Shown here: positions 43,250 to 52,207 of the stretch, piece by piece
Position numbering within the stretch: the first letter of the stretch is position 1
How the letters are laid out: every line of letters begins with the position of its first letter
Assembly (NCBI GenBank): GCA_019114005.1
Contig: DXGH01000012.1
Location: forward strand, 1 to 64,000
Source: Candidatus Acetatifactor stercoripullorum
GTDB taxonomy: Bacteria > Bacillota > Clostridia > Lachnospirales > Lachnospiraceae
Length of the DNA stretch: 64,000 nt
Direction of reading: 5' to 3'
Position numbers and translations under genes: made by a program
The notes under the pieces: model-generated
Told to the model about the DNA's origin: nothing
The model's input: only the letters and a program-made list of their open reading frames with translations
Databases searched by the model: none

Positions 43250-43278
43250 TTTCCCAAAAAAGTGGAATATGCTATACT
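43250..43278 (+). promoter_or_regulatory. Possible promoter of the deacetylase-bactofilin pair
   Basis: TATACT (43273-43278) with a poor -35 TTTCCC (43250-43255) at 17 bases. Confidence 0.4.
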
Positions 43279-43319
43279 GTTACGGAAGTATAAAAAAGAA
43301 GATCAAATTGGGAGAGACT

Positions 43320-44264
43320 ATGCCGCAAGAGAATCCTCAAGGCGCGGCAATGAGAAAAAAGCTCATTTTATTGCCGTTGTCTGTATTCACTTTGATGCTC
43401 TTTATCCTGTGCCTGATTTTGTTTGGCAGGATACAGAGTCTGAATGAAAGGCTGGATATGCTTTCCTCTCAGCTGGAAACGCTGGAGCGCACTGCACAGG
43501 AGCAGCAAAAGCAGCTGGAGGAGCTTCTTTCTTTCAGGGAGACAAAAGAGGAGGATGGGGAAGGACAAACTCAGGAACCGGAGGATGTGGAGATTTCGGG
43601 GAATGCCGTTTCCAGACAGGAGGAAGCGGCGCATAAGGTATATCTGACTTTTGACGACGGTCCCAGTAAGCATACGGAAGAAATCTTGGAAATATTGGAC
43701 AGGTATGACGTGAAGGCAACCTTTTTCGTGGTGGGAAAGGAAGGGGATGCCTCAGAGGAAATCCTGAAAAAGATTGTTGAGGAGGGCCACACGCTGGGGA
43801 TGCACTCCTACAGCCACGAGTACTCTGAAATTTATCGTTCCAAAGAGGACTTTGCAGAAGATTTTCAGAAGATACGGGAGTATGTGTATGAGGCTGCAGG
43901 TATAGAAAGCACGGTGTATCGGTTTCCGGGTGGAAGCTCCAACAAGGTGAGCGATGTACCAATGGAGGAGCTTGCAGATTATCTGGAGAGTCAGGGAGTA
44001 CGCTTTTTTGACTGGAATGTGTCTGCCGGAGACGGAGGAAGCAGAGAGCTGACGGTGGATATGGTGGTGGAAAATTGTACCAAGGAGATTGACCAGAGAA
44101 AAACATCGGTTATCCTGATGCACGATTCCGTAAATAAGAGCACGACCCTGGAGGCACTGCCTGTGATTATTGAGAACATTCTGGCGTTGGAAGATACTGT
44201 AATTTTGCCAATTACAGAGGAAACAGAGCCGGTTCAACATATAAAAACAAAAAACAATGAATGA
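43320..44264 (+). CDS. Membrane-anchored polysaccharide (peptidoglycan) deacetylase
   Basis: A 314-residue NodB-fold (CE4) deacetylase. One N-terminal helix (LILLPLSVFTLMLFILCLIL), a coiled coil (ERLDMLSSQLETLERTAQEQ) and an acidic linker place the catalytic domain outside the membrane. Motifs: TFDDGPSKHT (motif 1), HTLGMHSYSHEYS (motif 2 with the two His), RFPGGSSN (motif 3, P instead of the usual RPPYG pattern), FDWNVSAGDG (motif 4) and ILMHDS (motif 5). It removes acetyl groups from cell wall glycans. ATG 43320 follows GGGAGAG; the frame runs far upstream through the FeoB-associated gene but lacks a site there. Confidence 0.92.
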   Translation: MPQENPQGAAMRKKLILLPLSVFTLMLFILCLILFGRIQSLNERLDMLSSQLETLERTAQEQQKQLEELLSFRETKEEDGEGQTQEPEDVEISGNAVSRQEEAAHKVYLTFDDGPSKHTEEILEILDRYDVKATFFVVGKEGDASEEILKKIVEEGHTLGMHSYSHEYSEIYRSKEDFAEDFQKIREYVYEAAGIESTVYRFPGGSSNKVSDVPMEELADYLESQGVRFFDWNVSAGDGGSRELTVDMVVENCTKEIDQRKTSVILMHDSVNKSTTLEALPVIIENILALEDTVILPITEETEPVQHIKTKNNE

Positions 44265-44282
44265 ATGGAGGTATAAGGTACC

Positions 44283-45167
44283 ATGGGTTTTTTCTCAGAT
44301 TTGAAGGAGGACCTGTCGCAGGCGGTTAATGAATTAATGCCGGAAGAGGAACAAAATGCAGAAGGAAATGCGGAAAGGAACGGCGAGTCTGTAAAGCCTC
44401 CCCAGACGGTGGCAGAAGCGGACCAGGGAGGGCTGTCTGGCATACAGGAAACGGCGGAAGCCGTAAAGGAGGAAGCGGAGCCGGTACATACGCAGTCTTT
44501 GTATACGCAGCCTGGGCAGGGGGAAGCTGCTTTGGAAAGCGGCACATCCGGAGAGCAGAACAAAGAACCGGATTCCCAGGAAATGGATTTGGAGAGCGTG
44601 GTGGAGAAGGCGCTTGCGCCTGACACAGAAATGGAAGAACAGGCAGAAGAGGGGGCGGAAAACAGAATGGATACCTACGAACGAAAGAGTGTTTCGGACG
44701 AAACCTCTATTATCACTGCGGGAATGACCATTTCTGGCGATATCACGTCGGAAGGGTCTTTAAATGTGGTGGGAAATATCATTGGAAATATTGATATATT
44801 AGGGAAGCTAAATGTCACCGGCTATATCACGGGTAATTCCAAGGCGGCAGAGATTTATGCGGAGAGCGCGAAAATCAACGGTGAGATTGTCAGCGAGGGT
44901 GCGGTAAAGATCGGGGCAAGCTCAGTTGTTATCGGTAATATTACGGCCACAAGCGCTTCCATTGCCGGCGCCGTAAAGGGAGATATTGATGTAAAGGGAC
45001 CGGTTATTCTGGATGCGTCGGCTATTGTCATGGGAAACATCAAGTCAAAATCCGTTCAAATCAACAATGGTGCGGTGATCGAAGGTATGTGCTCTCAGTG
45101 CTATGCGGATGTCAGCCCCTCTTCCTTCTTTAAGGATTACAAAATGGAAGGCAAAAAACAGAAATAG
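44283..45167 (+). CDS. Bactofilin-like polymer-forming cytoskeletal protein
   Basis: A 294-residue protein with a disordered acidic N-terminus of about 135 residues (E/Q/A-rich) and a C-terminal bactofilin beta-helix (about 140-270): TSIITAGMTISGDITSEGSL, VVGNIIGNIDILGKLNVTGY and AVIEGMCSQCYAD. Bactofilins polymerise without nucleotide and often bring wall enzymes to a site; here the partner gene just upstream is a wall deacetylase. It takes the place normally held by rpsB-tsf ahead of pyrH. Confidence 0.9.
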   Translation: MGFFSDLKEDLSQAVNELMPEEEQNAEGNAERNGESVKPPQTVAEADQGGLSGIQETAEAVKEEAEPVHTQSLYTQPGQGEAALESGTSGEQNKEPDSQEMDLESVVEKALAPDTEMEEQAEEGAENRMDTYERKSVSDETSIITAGMTISGDITSEGSLNVVGNIIGNIDILGKLNVTGYITGNSKAAEIYAESAKINGEIVSEGAVKIGASSVVIGNITATSASIAGAVKGDIDVKGPVILDASAIVMGNIKSKSVQINNGAVIEGMCSQCYADVSPSSFFKDYKMEGKKQK

Positions 45168-45179
45168 GAGAGTTAGAAC

Positions 45180-45875
45180 ATGCGCAGAATATTACTGAAG
45201 CTCAGCGGTGAGGCTCTTGCAGGTCCTCAAAAAAGCGGCTTTGACGAAGAAACGGTCAAGAAGGTTGCACTGCAGGTCAGGGAATTGGCTGATTCCGGCT
45301 TTCAAGTGGGAATTGTCATTGGAGGCGGTAATTTCTGGAGAGGGCGCTCCAGTGAAAATATCGACCGCACCAAGGCGGATCAGATCGGAATGCTGGCCAC
45401 CGTTATGAATTGTATTTATGTGTCGGAAATCTTCCGCTCCCAGGGCATGAGGACGGGGATTCTCACACCCTTTGTATGCGGTTCCTTTACGGAACTCTTT
45501 TCCAAGGACCGGGCGGAGTCGTATTTTGAACAGGGCATGGTGGTCTTTTTTGCAGGAGGAACAGGGCATCCTTATTTTTCCACCGATACGGGAGTAGTGC
45601 TGCGCGCGGTAGAGGTAGAAGCAGATGTTATCCTGCTGGCAAAGTCTATTGACGGGGTGTACGATGATGATCCCAACAAAAACCCGGCGGCTAGAAAGTA
45701 TGATCAGGTCACCATTGACGAAGTGATTGCCAAAAATCTGCAGGTGGTGGATATGACGGCGTCGATTCTGGCAAGGGAAAACAAGATGCCCATGTGGGTG
45801 TTTGGACTTCAGGAGGAAAACAGTATTGTAAACGCCGTGAAGGGACGGTTTACGGGAACAAAGGTTATCGTTTAA
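45180..45875 (+). CDS. pyrH: UMP kinase
   Basis: A 231-residue amino-acid-kinase fold enzyme converting UMP to UDP. The protein begins [15 protein letters not shown] and has [32 protein letters not shown] and [17 protein letters not shown]. The start is the ATG at 45180 after AGGAGAG. First gene of the conserved pyrH-frr-uppS-cdsA-dxr-rseP run; rpsB and tsf are not upstream. Confidence 0.96.
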   Translation: MRRILLKLSGEALAGPQKSGFDEETVKKVALQVRELADSGFQVGIVIGGGNFWRGRSSENIDRTKADQIGMLATVMNCIYVSEIFRSQGMRTGILTPFVCGSFTELFSKDRAESYFEQGMVVFFAGGTGHPYFSTDTGVVLRAVEVEADVILLAKSIDGVYDDDPNKNPAARKYDQVTIDEVIAKNLQVVDMTASILARENKMPMWVFGLQEENSIVNAVKGRFTGTKVIV

Positions 45876-45954
45876 AGCGTATGAAATCTGGCGGCAGGTA
45901 AAGAATAAAATTGGAACCGCGGTGAAACCTTCACAGCGGTGGGACGGAGGAAAT

Positions 45955-46506
45955 ATGGATACAAGACTACAGCAGTATGATGAGAAAATGAAAAAGGCAT
46001 ATGATTATCTGGAATCGGACTATGCCACCATCCGGGCCGGGAGAGCCAATCCCCATGTACTGGATAAGATCAAGGTAAATTATTATGGAACGCCGACTCC
46101 TATTCAGCAGGTAGGAAATGTCACCGTTCCGGAGGCGCGGATCATTCAGATATCTCCCTGGGAGAAGTCCATGATCAAGGAGATTGAAAAGGCGATTCTG
46201 ACCTCTGATCTGGGTATCAATCCCTCTAATGACGGCAATGTGATTCGTCTGGTGTTCCCGGAGCTGACCGAGGAGAGAAGAAAGGATCTTGTGAAGGAAG
46301 TAAAGAAAAAGGCGGAGGAGGGAAAGGTGGCTGTCCGCAATATCAGAAGAGATGGAAACGATGCCTTCAAGAAGCTGGCGAAAACGGAAGTCTCTGAGGA
46401 TGAGATAAAGCAGCTGGAGGAGCAGCTTCAAAAGCTCACCGACAAGTACATCAAGGATATAGACGCCTTGATGGACAGCAAATCCAAGGAAATCATGACG
46501 GTGTAA
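45955..46506 (+). CDS. frr: Ribosome recycling factor
   Basis: A 183-residue protein that splits post-termination ribosomes together with EF-G. It has the two-domain RRF signature: [55 protein letters not shown] and [14 protein letters not shown] 45955 follows GGAGG at 6 bases, the upstream extension (45922) does not fit the family. It follows pyrH as in most bacteria. Confidence 0.97.
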   Translation: MDTRLQQYDEKMKKAYDYLESDYATIRAGRANPHVLDKIKVNYYGTPTPIQQVGNVTVPEARIIQISPWEKSMIKEIEKAILTSDLGINPSNDGNVIRLVFPELTEERRKDLVKEVKKKAEEGKVAVRNIRRDGNDAFKKLAKTEVSEDEIKQLEEQLQKLTDKYIKDIDALMDSKSKEIMTV

Positions 46507-46611
46507 AGTCCAATCAATGCGGGGGCGGAGAATGCGAGAGCTTATCCGCTCCTTTGTGCATAACCCGAGTAGTATGTGGTTCTGTAAAAACAAGGAAAGG
46601 CATGTGGGAGA

Positions 46612-47331
46612 ATGAGCGAGGAAATAAAAGTGCCAAGGCATGTGGCGATTATCCTGGACGGAAACGGAAGGTGGGCAAAGGCAAAGGGAATGCCCCGCAA
46701 TTACGGACATGTCCAGGGGGCCAAGACAGTGGAGACCATCTGTGAGGAGGCATACAGAATGGGAATCCAATATTTGACGGTGTACGCCTTTTCCACGGAA
46801 AATTGGAACCGTCCCCAGGATGAGGTGGACGCATTGATGAAGCTTCTGCGAAACTATATGAAAACCTGCCTGAAGACGGCGGAGAAGAACCGTATGTGCG
46901 TCCGGGTGCTGGGAGAAAAGTCGAGGCTTGACGAGGATATCCGAAGCCGCATTGAGGAGCTGGAGGAGGCAACGAAGAATAACGACGGTCTTCATTTTCA
47001 GATCGCCATCAATTACGGCGGCAGAGACGAGATTCTGCGGGCTGTGAAAAAGGCTGTGCAGAAGGTAAAGGAAGGTGAACTGTCAGAGACAGGGATCAGT
47101 GAGGAGGTCTTTGCAGGCTTTCTTGACACGGCGGGGATACCGGACCCGGACCTTTTGATCCGCACCTGCAACGAACAGAGAATTTCAAACTTTCTGCTCT
47201 GGCAGCTTGCATACACGGAATTTTATTTTACCCCGGTTGCCTGGCCTGATTTTTCAAAAGAAGAATTGGTCAAAGCGGTGGAGGCATATAATCATAGAGA
47301 CAGAAGATATGGCGGCTTAAAGGAGGAATAA
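46612..47331 (+). CDS. uppS: Undecaprenyl pyrophosphate synthase (cis-prenyltransferase)
   Basis: It adds eight isopentenyl units to farnesyl diphosphate to make the C55 carrier of wall synthesis. The 239-residue protein starts with HVAIILDGNGRWAKAKGMPR (catalytic D in DGNGRW), then AFSTENWNRP, QIAINYGGRDEI and PDLLIRTCNEQRISNFLLWQ. A G/C stem (GGGGCGGA with TCCGCTCC, about 46519-46545) lies in the 105-base gap after frr, without T-run. Confidence 0.96.
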   Translation: MSEEIKVPRHVAIILDGNGRWAKAKGMPRNYGHVQGAKTVETICEEAYRMGIQYLTVYAFSTENWNRPQDEVDALMKLLRNYMKTCLKTAEKNRMCVRVLGEKSRLDEDIRSRIEELEEATKNNDGLHFQIAINYGGRDEILRAVKKAVQKVKEGELSETGISEEVFAGFLDTAGIPDPDLLIRTCNEQRISNFLLWQLAYTEFYFTPVAWPDFSKEELVKAVEAYNHRDRRYGGLKEE

Positions 47332-47335
47332 CCCT

Positions 47336-48160
47336 ATGTTTTGGACCAGACTTGCCAGTGGGATTGTATTGGTTTTGATAGCGCTTTTAGCCCTGGGGTT
47401 TGGAGGGATTCCCCTTGCGGCCATATTGCTGGTTATCTCGCTCATAGCCTACAGGGAGCTGACAAAGGCCCTTCGGTGTGCGTCGAAGCCAAAGGGATTA
47501 AATGGCCTTGAAATTGTGGGAATGGCGGGAATTCTGTGCTGGTATGGGGCTGTTTTCTTCTCGGGGGACACACAGCTTATGCTCATGTGCATTGTGGGAG
47601 TGTTTATGGGTCTGATGCTTGTATACGTGGTGACCTTTCCCAAATTTCAGGCCGGTCAGGTGACAGCCGCCTTTTTTTCCTTTCTGTATGCGCCGGTGAT
47701 GCTGTCCTTTGTGTACCTCACTCGTATGTGCCCACAGGGAATTTATATGGTATGGATGATTCTGATCAGCTCCTGGGGGTGTGATACCTGCGCCTATGCA
47801 GTTGGAAAGCTGATTGGAAGGAAAAAGATATTCCCGGTGCTCAGTCCCCATAAATCCTTAGAGGGCTGCATTGGCGGCGTGGCCGGAGCTGCGTTAATCG
47901 GCGGACTGTACGGATATTTTTTTGTGGAGAAAGCATTTCCCGATCAGACGGTTGCGTGGATGATTGCCTTTATCTGCGCCGCTTCCGCAGTGATGAGCAT
48001 GGTGGGAGACCTGGCGGCCTCCGCCATCAAGAGAAACCATGACATTAAGGATTACGGGCATCTTATCCCGGGACACGGCGGCATTATGGACCGCTTTGAC
48101 AGTATGATAGTGACAGCGCCTATGATTTACTTTCTCACGGTGCTGATGATTCGTTTTTAA
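47336..48160 (+). CDS. cdsA: Phosphatidate cytidylyltransferase
   Basis: A 274-residue membrane protein with about eight helices that makes CDP-diacylglycerol. The C-terminal CdsA signature is present: SMVGDLAASAIKRNHDIKDY then GHLIPGHGGIMDRFDSM, and SPHKSLEG earlier. ATG 47336 lies four bases after uppS with AAGGAGG upstream. Feeds pgsA, located 20 kb away. Confidence 0.94.
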   Translation: MFWTRLASGIVLVLIALLALGFGGIPLAAILLVISLIAYRELTKALRCASKPKGLNGLEIVGMAGILCWYGAVFFSGDTQLMLMCIVGVFMGLMLVYVVTFPKFQAGQVTAAFFSFLYAPVMLSFVYLTRMCPQGIYMVWMILISSWGCDTCAYAVGKLIGRKKIFPVLSPHKSLEGCIGGVAGAALIGGLYGYFFVEKAFPDQTVAWMIAFICAASAVMSMVGDLAASAIKRNHDIKDYGHLIPGHGGIMDRFDSMIVTAPMIYFLTVLMIRF

Positions 48161-48173
48161 TTGAGGAAATACC

Positions 48174-49319
48174 ATGAAGAGAATAGCAATATTGGGCTCC
48201 ACGGGCTCTATAGGAAGACAGACGTTAGAGGTGGCAAGAAGCAACAAAGACCTTTCGGTGTCGGCGCTGGCAGCAGGCACCAATGTGGAACTGATGGAAG
48301 CGCAGATCCGGGAATTTGGGCCATCCACGGTCTGTATGTGGACACAAGAGGCGGCTTCGGACTTGAAAAGAAGAGTTGCAGATTTGGACGTGAGGGTAAC
48401 CTGCGGCATGGAAGGACTGCTGGAAATTGCAGGTTTGAATGAGGTGCAGGTATTGGTTACCGCCATTGTGGGAATGATTGGTATCAAGCCTACCATTGCC
48501 GCTATTGAGGCCGGTAAGGACATCGCTTTGGCCAACAAGGAAACCCTTGTTACGGCGGGCCATATTATTATGCCCCTTGCAAAGGAACGGGGTGTTTCCA
48601 TTCTGCCGGTGGACAGTGAGCACAGCGCAATTTTCCAGTCCCTGAACGGAGAACCGGCGGAGAGGGTATCCAGGTTATTTCTGACCGCTTCCGGGGGACC
48701 TTTCCGGGGGAAAACCAGAAAAGAGCTGGAAGGCATACAGGTGGAGGACGCTCTGAAGCATCCAAACTGGACCATGGGGCGCAAGATCACCATAGACTCT
48801 TCCACGCTGGTGAACAAGGGACTGGAGGTAATGGAAGCCAAATGGCTTTTTGGAGTGGACCTGGACCGGATTGAGGTGGTAGTCCATCCTCAGAGCATAA
48901 TTCATTCCATGGTGGAGTATGTGGACGGCGCCGTTATGGCGCAGCTTGGGATGCCGGATATGAAGCTTCCCATTCAATATGCTCTTTTTTATCCTGACAG
49001 AAGACCCATGGAGGGAGAGCGGGTAAACTTTTTTGAATTGGGAAATCTGACCTTTGAAAAGCCGGATACGGACACCTTTACAGGCCTTGCCCTGGCTTAC
49101 AGAGCTGCCAGACTGGGAGGAAGCATGCCTACGGTGTACAATGCGGCAAATGAAAAGGCGGTGGAGCTGTTTTTGGCGCGGAAGATTTCCTATCTGCAGA
49201 TACCGCAGCTGATAGAGGAATCCATGGATCAGCACAAAAACCTTCCAAATCCAACTGTGGAGGAAATCCTTGAAACACAGCGGCAGGTTTATGAATTTAT
49301 TGCAGGAAAGGTTAAGTAG
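48174..49319 (+). CDS. dxr: 1-deoxy-D-xylulose 5-phosphate reductoisomerase
   Basis: A 381-residue NADPH enzyme, second step of the MEP pathway. ILGSTGSIGRQTLEVARS binds NADPH; ALANKETLVTAG, LPVDSEHSAIFQ (metal ligands) and ASGGPFRGKTRKEL (flexible loop) are all there, as well as HPNWTMGRKITIDSSTLVNK. It lies between cdsA and rseP, the usual place. Confidence 0.97.
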   Translation: MKRIAILGSTGSIGRQTLEVARSNKDLSVSALAAGTNVELMEAQIREFGPSTVCMWTQEAASDLKRRVADLDVRVTCGMEGLLEIAGLNEVQVLVTAIVGMIGIKPTIAAIEAGKDIALANKETLVTAGHIIMPLAKERGVSILPVDSEHSAIFQSLNGEPAERVSRLFLTASGGPFRGKTRKELEGIQVEDALKHPNWTMGRKITIDSSTLVNKGLEVMEAKWLFGVDLDRIEVVVHPQSIIHSMVEYVDGAVMAQLGMPDMKLPIQYALFYPDRRPMEGERVNFFELGNLTFEKPDTDTFTGLALAYRAARLGGSMPTVYNAANEKAVELFLARKISYLQIPQLIEESMDQHKNLPNPTVEEILETQRQVYEFIAGKVK

Positions 49320-49322
49320 CAG

Positions 49323-50378
49323 ATGGTAACACTGATCTTATTTATCATAATATTTGGGGTGGTGGTTGTCTCACATGAGTTTGGACATTTTCTGCTGGCC
49401 AAGGCTAACGGGATACATGTGGTGGAATTTGCGGTGGGAATGGGCCCTACGCTTTTTTCCTTTCAGAAAAAAGAGACCAAATATTCCCTGAAGCTGTTTC
49501 CTATCGGCGGAGCCTGTATGTTTGAAGGCGAGGACGGGCTGGAGACCAAGGAGGGGGAAATCAGTGAGGGCTCCTTTCTAAAGGCCAGTGTGTGGGGAAG
49601 AATTTCCACTGTATTTGCAGGTCCGTTTTTTAACTTTATTTTGGCTTTTATTATCGCGTTGATCATGGTCAATCTGATTGTGATCAGGGATCCGGTGGCT
49701 ACGGAGGTGCTGGAAAACGGGGCGGCTGCAGAAGCGGGGCTTATGGACGGAGACCGCATTGTTTCCCTGAACGGGGAAAAGGTTTACCTGTACGAGGAAA
49801 TTCAGCTGTTTACCATGCTGTATGAGTCGGGGACTGTGGATGTGGTGTATGAACGGGATGGGCAGCGTTACAGCACAGTGCTGACGCCCCAGTATGATGA
49901 GACCACAGGGCGGTATATGCTTGGAATCTCCAACGCGGAATTTGTGGAGCTTAAAGGGCTGGACGGTTTGAAATATGCCTGGTATGAAATGCGCTATTGT
50001 GTAAAGATGACCTATAAGAGCCTTGGGATGCTGGTAAGGGGCCAGGTTGACAGGCAGGATGTTGCGGGGCCGGTGGGCATTGCGGTGAACCTGGTGGGGA
50101 GAACCTATGAGGAGACCAAGGACGAAGGCTTTATGAATGTCCTGGTGAATATGTTAAATATCACGCTGATGCTTTCCGTAAACCTGGGAATCTTAAATCT
50201 TCTGCCCATTCCGGCGCTGGATGGGGGCAGGCTGGTCTTTCTGCTGATTGAGGTTATCCGCGGCAAGCCCATTCCTCCGGAAAAGGAGGGCATGGTGCAT
50301 TTTATCGGCCTTATGTTTTTCATGGTGCTTATGGTATTTCTGTTCTTCAACGATTTATCCAATATTTTTCTGAATTAA
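49323..50378 (+). CDS. rseP: Site-2 intramembrane zinc metalloprotease RseP/RasP
   Basis: A 351-residue protease cutting transmembrane segments of anti-sigma factors and signal peptides. The zinc motif HEFGHF lies at the first membrane helix, a PDZ domain (residues about 120-190) follows, and the second motif NLLPIPALDGGRLVF gives the third zinc ligand. It starts 3 bases after dxr. The ECF/anti-sigma pairs in this window might be among its targets, which is inference. Confidence 0.95.
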   Translation: MVTLILFIIIFGVVVVSHEFGHFLLAKANGIHVVEFAVGMGPTLFSFQKKETKYSLKLFPIGGACMFEGEDGLETKEGEISEGSFLKASVWGRISTVFAGPFFNFILAFIIALIMVNLIVIRDPVATEVLENGAAAEAGLMDGDRIVSLNGEKVYLYEEIQLFTMLYESGTVDVVYERDGQRYSTVLTPQYDETTGRYMLGISNAEFVELKGLDGLKYAWYEMRYCVKMTYKSLGMLVRGQVDRQDVAGPVGIAVNLVGRTYEETKDEGFMNVLVNMLNITLMLSVNLGILNLLPIPALDGGRLVFLLIEVIRGKPIPPEKEGMVHFIGLMFFMVLMVFLFFNDLSNIFLN

Positions 50379-50381
50379 GGC

Positions 50382-50419
50382 GGGAGGGCGGCTGCCCTTC
50401 CCCGATTTTTCTTTTTATT
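50382..50419 (+). terminator. Terminator of the pyrH-rseP operon
   Basis: GGGAGGGC (50382-50389) pairs with GCCCTTCCC (50394-50403) followed by T-rich sequence (50405-50419). Confidence 0.85.
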
Positions 50420-50487
50420 TCCATCAATAAAATCTTATTTTTCACAAAATTTCACAAACAAATCAAAACAGAATAGGGAGACAAAAA

Positions 50488-51276
50488 ATGGGAGACTTTT
50501 TAACTTCCTGTTACCATAAACGGGGCGCAGGAAAAAAAGACGGAGTGTCTTTGCTTTTGCAGCAGGGAACTTGCAGGCAGACGGCATTGGCCTTTGCCTG
50601 CGTGTGCTGCGACCCGGCTGCAGCGGGAGGGGACAGGTATTTTACGGGACAGCTTCTTTTGTGGTACCGCCGTATGGGGGCTTTGCTTTGTGCAAAAGGC
50701 AGAGGAACAGAAAGCAGGGCGGTAAAAGAAAGCCTGGAGCGGGCGCTTCGGAGGATGGATGAGGAGATTTTGGACTACAGAACAAAAATGTCTGGGAAAT
50801 GTGCTGGGAAGGGCGCTGAAAAAGGCGCTGGAAAAGACATAGAAGTATCGGGCATTTTGTGCGGAGGGGATGGCTTTTTGCTTTTTCACCGGGGAGGACA
50901 GAACATCTATCAGATCAACACCAGATTTCTGCGGCCCAATGTGAAAAAAATTGCGGGAGAAAACACGGAAGTCTGTGGAAGCGGCGGCTGCGGAGAGGGA
51001 CAAGAGCGTTTCTGCATAAAACAGGGAATTTTACAGCCGGGCACCGGGGTTTTACTGGCAACGGCTTCCCTTTGCAGTAATCTGACAGAGGAGATGCTCA
51101 AGGGGTGTATGGAGATGGAGAGTCTGCGCACCCAGAGGCAGCTGGATAAGCGTCTGGGAGAGCTTGGGCGGGAGGCAGAAATACGGGCGAAGGCCGCAGA
51201 GAGAGGCAAAGGACTGGGAGCGGCGCTGGTGGTGTCCCTGGCAGAAAAGGCAGGTGGATCAAGAGATGGAAGGTGA
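50488..51276 (+). CDS. PPM/PP2C-like protein lacking catalytic residues (predicted pseudophosphatase)
   Basis: A 262-residue, cysteine- and glycine-rich protein upstream of and overlapping a Ser/Thr kinase gene. Its pattern follows bacterial PP2C order, but the key motifs are degenerate: the VxDGMGG position reads FACVCCDPAAAGG, the xVGDSR position reads LLFHRGGQNIYQIN, and the LxxSDGL position reads LLATASLCSNL. The Asp metal ligands are therefore missing. Repeats of GKxxxKGA (about 108-120) sit in a loop. It occupies the place after rseP where ispG/polC often lie. The PPM assignment is tentative and rests on order and context. Confidence 0.45.
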   Translation: MGDFLTSCYHKRGAGKKDGVSLLLQQGTCRQTALAFACVCCDPAAAGGDRYFTGQLLLWYRRMGALLCAKGRGTESRAVKESLERALRRMDEEILDYRTKMSGKCAGKGAEKGAGKDIEVSGILCGGDGFLLFHRGGQNIYQINTRFLRPNVKKIAGENTEVCGSGGCGEGQERFCIKQGILQPGTGVLLATASLCSNLTEEMLKGCMEMESLRTQRQLDKRLGELGREAEIRAKAAERGKGLGAALVVSLAEKAGGSRDGR

Positions 51277-52117
51277 GATAACAGGGAAAGGGGCAGAAAT
51301 GGAGAGAAAGCTGTACGAGAAGGGATATGAAATGCTTGACAGCGCAGGACAGGGAGCCTTTTCCAGGGTGTACCGGGTAAGAAAGAGAGATACGGGGGGA
51401 TTTTTTGCCTGTAAGGTAAGCGGCAAAAAGGAAATGCTGGCCGCAGAGGCAAAGCTGCTGGGGCAAGTGTCTCATCCCCTGTTTCCGCGCTTTTGTGACC
51501 ATTGGCAGGAACAGGAAAGGGCGTTTTTGATTATGGAGTATCTTCCGGGAATGAGCCTGAAGCATCTGGTGGAAAAAAGAGGGGGGCTTTCCCCTGCGCA
51601 GACGGCCAGAATCGGCATGTCCCTTGCCCAGGGGCTGCTCTACCTTCATGAGCGCTGTAAGCCTGTGCTTTACAGAGACTTAAACCCGGGGAATGTGCAG
51701 ATATTACAGGATGGACGGGCAAAGCTTTTGGATTTGGGGTGCGCCTGTGCTTTGGGGGAAAACAGAGACCGGGCAGGAACGCCGGGTTTTGCGCCTCCGG
51801 AACAGCTGACCGGGGAAAGCCTGTCTGCTGCGGGGGATATTTACGCTTTTGGAAAAATGCTGGAATATATGCTTCAGAGCGGGAGCTTAAGCGGAAAAAA
51901 GAGCGGACGCTGCGGGGAAAGGAAATGCCGGAAAACGCTGGAGGCTCTCTTGGCGGAATGTACCAGAAGGGACCCTGAAAAAAGACCGGGAGATATGCGC
52001 TTTTGTCTGGATATGCTGTGGGAGTGCCTGGAGGAGGAAAAAAGAGGAAGGCTTCTTTGGGGATGGAAGGAAAAAACCGGATACCGGGCAGCTAAGGCTG
52101 TTTGGAAAAAGTCCTAA
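51266..52117 (+). CDS. Soluble Hanks-type serine/threonine protein kinase
   Basis: A 283-residue eukaryotic-like kinase without membrane segment or PASTA domains. It shows the glycine loop SAGQGAFSRVYRV, ACKVS (ATP lysine), AEAKLL (C-helix Glu), YRDLNPGNV (catalytic loop with Y for H), LDLGCA (DLG instead of DFG) and TPGFAPPEQ (activation segment end). ATG 51266 overlaps the preceding gene by 11 bases and has AGGTGG 8 bases upstream; ATG 51299 with AAAGGGG is an equal alternative. Catalytic Lys, Asp and Asn are kept, so it is probably active. Substrate unknown; the upstream PPM-like protein is the likely partner. Confidence 0.88.
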   Translation: MEGEITGKGAEMERKLYEKGYEMLDSAGQGAFSRVYRVRKRDTGGFFACKVSGKKEMLAAEAKLLGQVSHPLFPRFCDHWQEQERAFLIMEYLPGMSLKHLVEKRGGLSPAQTARIGMSLAQGLLYLHERCKPVLYRDLNPGNVQILQDGRAKLLDLGCACALGENRDRAGTPGFAPPEQLTGESLSAAGDIYAFGKMLEYMLQSGSLSGKKSGRCGERKCRKTLEALLAECTRRDPEKRPGDMRFCLDMLWECLEEEKRGRLLWGWKEKTGYRAAKAVWKKS

Positions 52118-52146
52118 AAACAGCAAAAATTGACTTGCTGTTTTTG
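52115..52146 (+). terminator. Terminator of the kinase gene
   Basis: AAAAACAGCAA (52116-52126) pairs with TTGCTGTTTTT (52135-52145). The T-run overlaps the promoter spacer of the next gene. Confidence 0.75.
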
Positions 52147-52157
52147 GAAAATATAAT
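52130..52157 (+). promoter_or_regulatory. SigA-type promoter of the transaldolase gene
   Basis: TTGACT (52130-52135), 16 bases, TATAAT (52152-52157). The -35 sits in the loop and 3' arm of the kinase terminator. Confidence 0.7.
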
Positions 52158-52207
52158 ATACTTAAATTAATAACAACCCTATTATAATTTGAAAAGGAGT
52201 GTGAAGT

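Noticed and set aside
42960..43319. 120-codon extension of the deacetylase frame upstream
   Set aside because: It runs through the palindrome and the FeoB-associated gene in another frame and has no ribosome binding site; ATG 43320 follows GGGAGAG and gives a proper membrane anchor.
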